This document shows positions 38,606-43,537 of a stretch of DNA of 43,537 nucleotides, piece by piece; positions within the stretch are counted from its first letter, which is position 1, and the number at the start of each line of letters is the position of its first letter. Source of the DNA: Bacteroidales bacterium UBA4231 (GTDB taxonomy: Bacteria; Bacteroidota; Bacteroidia; Bacteroidales; UBA932); NCBI GenBank assembly GCA_002396335.1, contig DGXN01000022.1:1-43537 (forward strand). The letters are read 5' to 3'. Under the pieces are notes generated by a model that made no database searches, had not been told where the DNA came from, and was given only the letters and a program-made list of their open reading frames with translations. Position numbers and translations under genes: made by a program.

Positions 38606-40030
38606 ATGAAAAGACAAGTACTTGTTTTTGCAGCCTTTGCCTCTGTGCTGGCCCTGTGGTCCTGCGGCGGCAAGGACAACCCGGAGCCGACAGGGCCCAC
38701 AGCTCCGACCAGCATCACGCTCAGCACGGAAAGCATTGAGGCCGAGCAGGCAGGAGGGGAGTATTCCCTTACCGTTACCGCCCCTTCCCGCCCTTCGGTC
38801 AGCGAAGACCTTGACTGGGTAACGGTCAAGGACGGTGTCTATAACAGCAACACATTTGCCATTACCTATAAGGTTGCAGTTGATCCCAATCCTGCCACGC
38901 AGGAAAGAAGTGGGAGCCTGACCATCAAGGCCGGTTCGCTCACCAAGTCGGTTTCTGTCTCCCAGAAAGGCATTGTCATTCCTCCGGTGGACAAGAGCAA
39001 AATCTCCAAGACACCCGTTAATGCCAAAGCCACGGACGCTGCCAAGAAACTCTACACATTCCTGTACGACAGTTACGGCGTCAAGACCCTCTCGGGCGTC
39101 CAGTCCTGCGCCGCCCATACCAACGACTATGTCGATGCGGTTGCTGCCTTGACTGGCAAGCATCCTGCCCTGGCCGGTTATGACTTCCTCTACCTGCAGT
39201 TCTCTCCCACGCCGGCGGGTTGGTCCTGGAAGCAGGATTATACGGACATCTCCAATCAGGAAGAACATTGGAACAAGGGTGGCGTCATTTGCTACATGTG
39301 GCATTGGAACGCCCCCAAGGATGAACAAACCTTCCGGAACAACGATACCGGGGACGGAAACTACGCATTCTACTCTTCAAAAACCACCTTCGACATCCGC
39401 GAAGCCCTTAAAGAAGGCACCTGGCAGCATGAATTCGTTCTCCAGGACATCGACGAGGTGGCCGTTACGCTGAAACTCCTGCAGGACAAAGGCATTCCGG
39501 TCCTGTTCCGCCCCCTGCACGAGGCTGCCGGCAATTATGGTGACGGCGGTGCGTGGTTCTGGTGGGGAAAATACGGTCCGACGTATTGCAAACAGCTCTG
39601 GAATCTGGTCCAGGACCGCCTCCAGCAGCACCATGGGCTGAACAACATCCTCTGGGTTTGGACCATTGACTGCAAGAGCGGCAAAGAGTCCGAAGCCGCC
39701 CAGTGGTACCCCGGGGACGACAGAGTGGACATCGTGGGCTTTGACGTCTATGCCGACGACACCGACGCACGGAGCATGCAGTATGCTTTCATGCAAAAAA
39801 TCGTCGACGGAAAGAAACTGACCACCATCTCGGAATGCGGCAACGTCCCTTCGCCGCAGAAGAACTTCACCGCAGGGTTGCCCTGGTCCTGGTTTATGGT
39901 CTGGTCCACCGGGGACGCAAATAACAACCCCGTCCCTACCACCTATCCTCTCAACACCAGTTCCTATTGGCAGGAACTGATGAACAGCGAATGGGTCTAT
40001 ACACGTGAATCTATGCCTTCCCTGAAATGA
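38606..40030 (+). CDS. BACON-GH26 endo-beta-mannanase, lipoprotein
   Basis: A 474-residue lipoprotein (lipobox LWSC). A BACON beta domain (about residues 35-130, ending SLTKSVSVSQKG) is followed by a GH26 barrel (about 150-470). The catalytic residues are Glu306, the acid/base in FRPLHEAAGN, and Glu410, the nucleophile in TTISECGN; the preceding His305 is also conserved. GQVxxSC-like SGVQSCAAHTNDY and the YMWHWNAP loop are typical of the family. It hydrolyses beta-1,4-mannan, probably at the cell surface. BACON domains are Bacteroidetes-specific spacers or mucin/glycan-binding modules. The stop codon overlaps the start of the next gene. Confidence 0.92.
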   Translation: MKRQVLVFAAFASVLALWSCGGKDNPEPTGPTAPTSITLSTESIEAEQAGGEYSLTVTAPSRPSVSEDLDWVTVKDGVYNSNTFAITYKVAVDPNPATQERSGSLTIKAGSLTKSVSVSQKGIVIPPVDKSKISKTPVNAKATDAAKKLYTFLYDSYGVKTLSGVQSCAAHTNDYVDAVAALTGKHPALAGYDFLYLQFSPTPAGWSWKQDYTDISNQEEHWNKGGVICYMWHWNAPKDEQTFRNNDTGDGNYAFYSSKTTFDIREALKEGTWQHEFVLQDIDEVAVTLKLLQDKGIPVLFRPLHEAAGNYGDGGAWFWWGKYGPTYCKQLWNLVQDRLQQHHGLNNILWVWTIDCKSGKESEAAQWYPGDDRVDIVGFDVYADDTDARSMQYAFMQKIVDGKKLTTISECGNVPSPQKNFTAGLPWSWFMVWSTGDANNNPVPTTYPLNTSSYWQELMNSEWVYTRESMPSLK

Positions 40031-41577
40031 TGAAAAAAAGTCTGCCCATACTGGCCCTTGCGGCCCTTCTTTTCTCCTGCCAAAAGCCCGATGACTCCGG
40101 TTCCACCACTCCCGCTTCATCGGCCCCTACTGCCATTACCCTGACACCTTCGGCCACTGCGCTGTCCGTAGAGGCGGAAGGGAAGGCGTATGACCTGACC
40201 ATATCGGCCCCGGCCCGTCCCAAAGTGGAGATTCCGGCGGACGGAAAAGCGTGGATCAGCCTGAAAGACGGCGTATTCAAGGATTACAAGATAACCGTTA
40301 CCCTGACGATTGCGGCCAATACCACGTACGATCCCCGTACGTCCGAGATTACGGTTTCCGCAACGGGCGTCCCTTCCCTCAAGCTTACCGTGAATCAGGA
40401 GGGCAAGGAGGTCGTCGTAGACCCCACCCTCCCGGACAACACGGCCGTGGCGATGGCAAAGAAAATTGGTTTCGGCTGGAATATGGGCAACCAGATGGAA
40501 GCCCACAATGACGGCAATCCTTCCGAAACCGCATGGACCGGAGTACTTTGTACCCAGGCTGCGCTGGATGCTGTTGCTGAAGCCGGGCTTAAGTCGGTCC
40601 GTATACCCGTAACTTGGATTAATCTTATCGGCCCCGCACCTGATTATACACTGGACGAGACCCGGCTCTCCCGCCTGAAGGAGATCGTCGGCTTTGCACA
40701 CAATGCCGGGCTCTTTACAATCATCAATATCCATCACGACGGTGCAGACAGTAAGTATTGGCTGTCGGTCAGGCAGGGAGCGGACAATGACGCCATCCTG
40801 GACAAGATAGGAAAAGTGTGGACGCAGCTTGCAAATGCATTTGCAGATTGTGATGACTGGCTTGTTTTTGAGTCATTCAACGAAATTCATGACGGCGGTT
40901 GGGGTTGGAGCGACGAGTATTTGACTGCAGCGGGGAAGAAGCGTCAGAACGATATACTCAATGGCTGGAACCAGAAGTTTGTTGACGTTGTGCGGGCAAC
41001 AGGCGGGAAGAATGCAACTCGCTGGCTGGGTGTTCCGGGATACTGCGCTTCGCCGGAATTCACGCTGGATGACGGGTTCAAAGTGCCGACTGACAAGGCC
41101 GGAAAAATCATGGTGGCGGTACATGATTATACACCATACAAGTTTGCCCAAACCGCAGAAGTCAACCAGTGGGGACATAACCGTACCGTGGAACTTAAGG
41201 ACCCCACTTATGGTGAGGATTATATGAAAGAACTGTTCAACCGCCTGTATACGAGGTGGGTGGCTAATAATATTCCCGTCTATCTGGGTGAATTCGGCTG
41301 CGCAAACCGGACGGATGAGAAAGGTTTTGCCGCCCAGTTGTATTACCTGGAGTATATGTCAAAGTGTGCCAGTGTCTTTGGAATGGGAGGCTTGATATGG
41401 GATAATGGCGCAAAGGGAGCGGGGAATGATGTATACGGGATATTCAATCACGGAACGGGTGCCTACATGGATAAAGACCGAGGCCCCAGAATTGTAGAGG
41501 CTTGCCTGCGCGGCTACACCTCAACCGACCCCACCTATACCCTCCAGAGCGTGTACGACAGCGCCCCGCAGTTTTAA
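40027..41577 (+). CDS. BACON-GH5 endoglucanase/mannanase, probably GH5_4
   Basis: A 516-residue lipoprotein (lipobox LFSC) with a BACON-like domain (about residues 35-135) and a GH5 barrel. Barrel motifs are IGFGWNMGNQMEA, SVRIPVTW, the acid/base Glu286 in SFNEIHDGGWGW and the nucleophile Glu422 in YLGEFGC. The WNMGN start resembles subfamily 4, whose members cut cellulose, xyloglucan or glucomannan, so the likely target is the glucose-containing backbone of glucomannan. Subfamily 2 cannot be excluded. The start overlaps the GH26 stop (ATGATGA, two adjacent ATGs at 40027 and 40030), favouring translational coupling. Three tandem hairpin repeats follow the gene. Confidence 0.85.
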   Translation: MMKKSLPILALAALLFSCQKPDDSGSTTPASSAPTAITLTPSATALSVEAEGKAYDLTISAPARPKVEIPADGKAWISLKDGVFKDYKITVTLTIAANTTYDPRTSEITVSATGVPSLKLTVNQEGKEVVVDPTLPDNTAVAMAKKIGFGWNMGNQMEAHNDGNPSETAWTGVLCTQAALDAVAEAGLKSVRIPVTWINLIGPAPDYTLDETRLSRLKEIVGFAHNAGLFTIINIHHDGADSKYWLSVRQGADNDAILDKIGKVWTQLANAFADCDDWLVFESFNEIHDGGWGWSDEYLTAAGKKRQNDILNGWNQKFVDVVRATGGKNATRWLGVPGYCASPEFTLDDGFKVPTDKAGKIMVAVHDYTPYKFAQTAEVNQWGHNRTVELKDPTYGEDYMKELFNRLYTRWVANNIPVYLGEFGCANRTDEKGFAAQLYYLEYMSKCASVFGMGGLIWDNGAKGAGNDVYGIFNHGTGAYMDKDRGPRIVEACLRGYTSTDPTYTLQSVYDSAPQF

Positions 41578-41608
41578 GCTTTCGCGCCTCGTCCTGTATA
41601 ATCCGGCT

Positions 41609-41761
41609 CCCGAGCACGAAAATGGTCCTTCCGGTGCTCGGCCTACCCAAAACAAGGGCCCCGAGCACGAAAATGGCCCTTCCGGTGCTCGGCCTATCCA
41701 AAACAAGGGTCCCGAGCACGAAAATGGCCCTTTCGGTGCTCGAACTGCCCAAAACAAGTGA
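41609..41761 (+). repeat. Three tandem 51-bp hairpin repeats
   Basis: Units begin at 41609, 41660 and 41711 with an exact 51-bp period. Each starts CCCGAGCACGAAAATGG and contains GTGCTCGG about 16 bases later, forming an 8-bp stem (CCGAGCAC with GTGCTCGG); the third copy has lost the last pair. Each ends CCAAAACAAG. The array fills the gap between the GH5 stop and the second GH26 start. The ends of the third unit lie 6 bp before that gene's ATG. Confidence 0.9.
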
Positions 41762-41766
41762 AAGAG

Positions 41767-42858
41767 ATGAAAAAATACATGCTAATTGCTGCCCTGGCCC
41801 TGGCCTCCTGCAGCACATCAAACAAAAAACCCATGGAAACACCCAAGGACCAGCTGGTCCACCGCCTTTTTACCTATGCCGAGAACGGCCAGATTGCCTA
41901 CGGCCATCAGGACGACCTTTCCTACGGTCATTCCTGGGTGGTTGAGGACTGGGAGAACGACCCGCTGGAGCGTTCCGACGTGAAGGACGTTACCGGAAAA
42001 TACCCCATGATTCTTGGCTGCGACCTTGGCGGCATCGAGCTTGGGAACGAAAAGAACCTTGACGGGGTGCCCTTCGGCCTTATCCGGAAAGCGACACAGC
42101 TGCATACGCAGCGGGGCGGCATCGTCACCTTCTCCTGGCATCCGCGCAATCCCCTCACGGGCGGTGATGCCTGGGACGTGAGCTCAAAGGAAGTGGTCCG
42201 TTCCGTCCTTCCCGGCGGCGAAAAAATGCAGGAATTTCGCACCTGGCTAAAGCGTGCGGCCGATTTTATCGAATCTGTCGGCCCTGATGCGCCCATCATT
42301 TTCCGCCCTTGGCATGAGCATACCAGCAGCTGGTTCTGGTGGGGACAGGACCTTTGCACCACCAAGGAATATCAGGAGCTCTTCCGCATGACCTGGCTGT
42401 ACTTTGTCAAGGAGCGCGGGCTCACCAATCTCCTCTGGTGCTATTCCCCCAATGCGCCCATCACCCCCGAAAGCTATATGGAACGTTACCCCGGCGACGA
42501 GTTCGTGGATATCCTGGGGGCCGATTTTTACGAATTCATCGGCCCGGATGGAGAGGATAAGAGCGGGGCACGCTTTGCCGGCGTCATCAAGGATCTGCTT
42601 AACACGATGACCGCCCTGGGCACTGAGCATCACAAACTTATCGCGCTCAGCGAGACCGGTCTGGAGGGCATTCCGGACGCGCAGTGGTGGACCGAGGTGC
42701 TGTATCCGGCCATCAAGGACTACTCAATCTCCTACGTCCTCACCTGGCGCAACGCACACGACAAGCCCGGCCACTTCTATGCGGCCTGGCCCGGATTTGA
42801 AAACGAGGCCGACATGAAGGCCTTCAGCGAATTATCTGATATTGTATTTTTGGACTAG
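41767..42858 (+). CDS. GH26 mannanase, mannobiose-forming type, lipoprotein-like
   Basis: A 363-residue protein with a lipoprotein signal (lipobox LALASC) and a single GH26 barrel. The acid/base is Glu184 in [15 protein letters not shown] and the nucleophile is Glu296 in ALSETGLEG. The loop regions ([25 protein letters not shown]) resemble the Bacteroides fragilis and B. ovatus enzymes that release mannobiose from chain ends. The start at 41767 gives a clean signal; a GTG three codons earlier (41758) lies in the repeat array. The next gene, GH130, begins 2 bp after the stop, which fits the known mannobiose-epimerase-phosphorylase pathway. Confidence 0.93.
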   Translation: MKKYMLIAALALASCSTSNKKPMETPKDQLVHRLFTYAENGQIAYGHQDDLSYGHSWVVEDWENDPLERSDVKDVTGKYPMILGCDLGGIELGNEKNLDGVPFGLIRKATQLHTQRGGIVTFSWHPRNPLTGGDAWDVSSKEVVRSVLPGGEKMQEFRTWLKRAADFIESVGPDAPIIFRPWHEHTSSWFWWGQDLCTTKEYQELFRMTWLYFVKERGLTNLLWCYSPNAPITPESYMERYPGDEFVDILGADFYEFIGPDGEDKSGARFAGVIKDLLNTMTALGTEHHKLIALSETGLEGIPDAQWWTEVLYPAIKDYSISYVLTWRNAHDKPGHFYAAWPGFENEADMKAFSELSDIVFLD

Positions 42859-42860
42859 TT

Positions 42861-43537
42861 ATGACTTTTGACGAGCGCGCTTCCTGGCTCCGCGAGAACC
42901 ATCGGCAATTACTGGAAAAAAAGAATTCCCCTGTCGAGGGGAACGGCGTGTATGAGCGGTACGTAAACCCCATCCTGACGGCGGAACATGCTCCGCTGGA
43001 GTGGAGGTACGACTTCGACCGCACCCGCAATCCGTACTTGATGGAGCGGATCGGCATCCATGCGACCCTGAATTCCGGGGCCATCAAATGGAACGGGAAA
43101 TACGTGCTGGTGGTGCGCGTGGAGGGAAATGACCGCAAATCCTTCTTAGCCGTGGCCGAGAGTCCCAACGGCGTGGACAACTTCCGCTTCTGGGACAGGC
43201 CCATCACCCTCCCCGAATGGGGCGAACCGGCCACCAATGTATACGATATGCGTCTGACTGCACATGAAGACGGCTGGATTTACGGCATCTTCTGTGTTGA
43301 GCGGAAAGACCCTGACGCACCGGCGGGCGACCTATCCTCTGCCGTGGCATCCGCCGGTGTCGCCAGGACCCATGACCTGGTGAACTGGGAGCGGCTGCCG
43401 GATATCCGGAGTGCTTCCCAGCAGCGCAATGTTGTCCTGCATCCCGAATTCGTGAACGGGAAATATGCCCTGTACACCCGCCCGCAGGACGGCTTTATCG
43501 ACGCCGGAAACGGTGGCGGAATCGGCTGGGCGCTGGT
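42861..43537 (+). CDS. GH130 4-O-beta-mannosyl-glucose phosphorylase, partial
   Basis: The first 225 codons of a gene cut by the window end. It starts at ATG 42861, two bases after the GH26 stop. The protein has no signal peptide, so it is cytoplasmic. Motifs [37 protein letters not shown] and YDMRLT (Asp129, close to the catalytic Asp131 of the B. fragilis enzyme) identify GH130, subfamily 1. Such enzymes split mannosyl-glucose with phosphate into mannose-1-phosphate and glucose. The mannosyl-glucose comes from mannobiose through a 2-epimerase, which should be encoded nearby. Confidence 0.93.
   Translation, partial: MTFDERASWLRENHRQLLEKKNSPVEGNGVYERYVNPILTAEHAPLEWRYDFDRTRNPYLMERIGIHATLNSGAIKWNGKYVLVVRVEGNDRKSFLAVAESPNGVDNFRFWDRPITLPEWGEPATNVYDMRLTAHEDGWIYGIFCVERKDPDAPAGDLSSAVASAGVARTHDLVNWERLPDIRSASQQRNVVLHPEFVNGKYALYTRPQDGFIDAGNGGGIGWAL

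Noticed and set aside
41609..41761. CRISPR array
   Set aside because: The units are directly adjacent with no variable spacers, and no cas genes are present.
41444..41842. Minus-strand frame encoding a 17-residue repeated peptide across the 51-bp repeats
   Set aside because: The 51-bp period is a multiple of three, so any open frame through it repeats. There is no start signal and it overlaps two genes.

Overview
The window looks like a chromosomal segment of a GC-rich member of the Bacteroidota, most likely Bacteroidales. The evidence is a SusC/SusD pair, BACON-domain lipoprotein glycoside hydrolases, a DUF4783 protein, and several promoters of the Bacteroidetes form TTTG-N20-TAnnTTTG. Most genes have no strong Shine-Dalgarno. 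The exact genus cannot be read from the sequence.

Layout: (1) 1-5200, minus strand: the start of a class I fumarase, then an operon read aspA, dcu transporter, periplasmic L-asparaginase, outer-membrane porin. Together they would take asparagine to aspartate to fumarate, with C4-dicarboxylate exchange. (2) 5288-5866, minus: a compact FNT-family channel. (3) 5940-14770, plus: pectin/arabinan enzymes without SusCD, namely GH28, a metallophosphoesterase and GH127, then GH2 and GH51. A 386-bp gap full of inverted repeats and a tRNA-Leu(UAG) separate the two halves. (4) 14748-20811, minus: cmk, ispH, a large AsmA-like protein and prmA in one tight operon. (5) 20880-26921: an NtrX-like response regulator (plus), efp (minus), a very large NtrY-like histidine kinase (minus) and rlmH (minus). 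efp lies between the kinase and the regulator, with inverted-repeat elements on both sides. (6) 27027-27488: a DUF4783 protein. (7) 27538 to the end, plus: a beta-mannan utilisation locus: AraC regulator, GH5_7-like mannanase, SusC, SusD, a surface glycan-binding protein, an IPT-repeat protein with a duplicated C-terminal domain, BACON-GH26, BACON-GH5, a second GH26 and a GH130 cut by the window end.

The mannan locus reads as a complete route. Surface lipoproteins bind and cut (gluco)mannan, SusCD imports oligosaccharides, a GH26 like the Bacteroides mannobiose-forming enzymes releases mannobiose, and GH130 phosphorolyses mannosyl-glucose. The mannobiose 2-epimerase needed between the last two is not in the window and may lie just downstream. 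A 12-bp sequence (AAAAAGTATCAA) occurs once inside the AraC promoter and once just upstream of the GH5 promoter. It is a good candidate for the AraC operator.

The least explained material is non-coding: a 129-bp element with a 30-bp outer stem and three inner hairpins (22833-22961), twin 26-bp palindromes (22038-22143), a 24-bp inverted repeat with an inner hairpin beside tRNA-Leu (10512-10592), three exact-period 51-bp hairpin repeats between two mannan genes (41609-41761), and a dispersed repeat that makes up the whole leader of rlmH.
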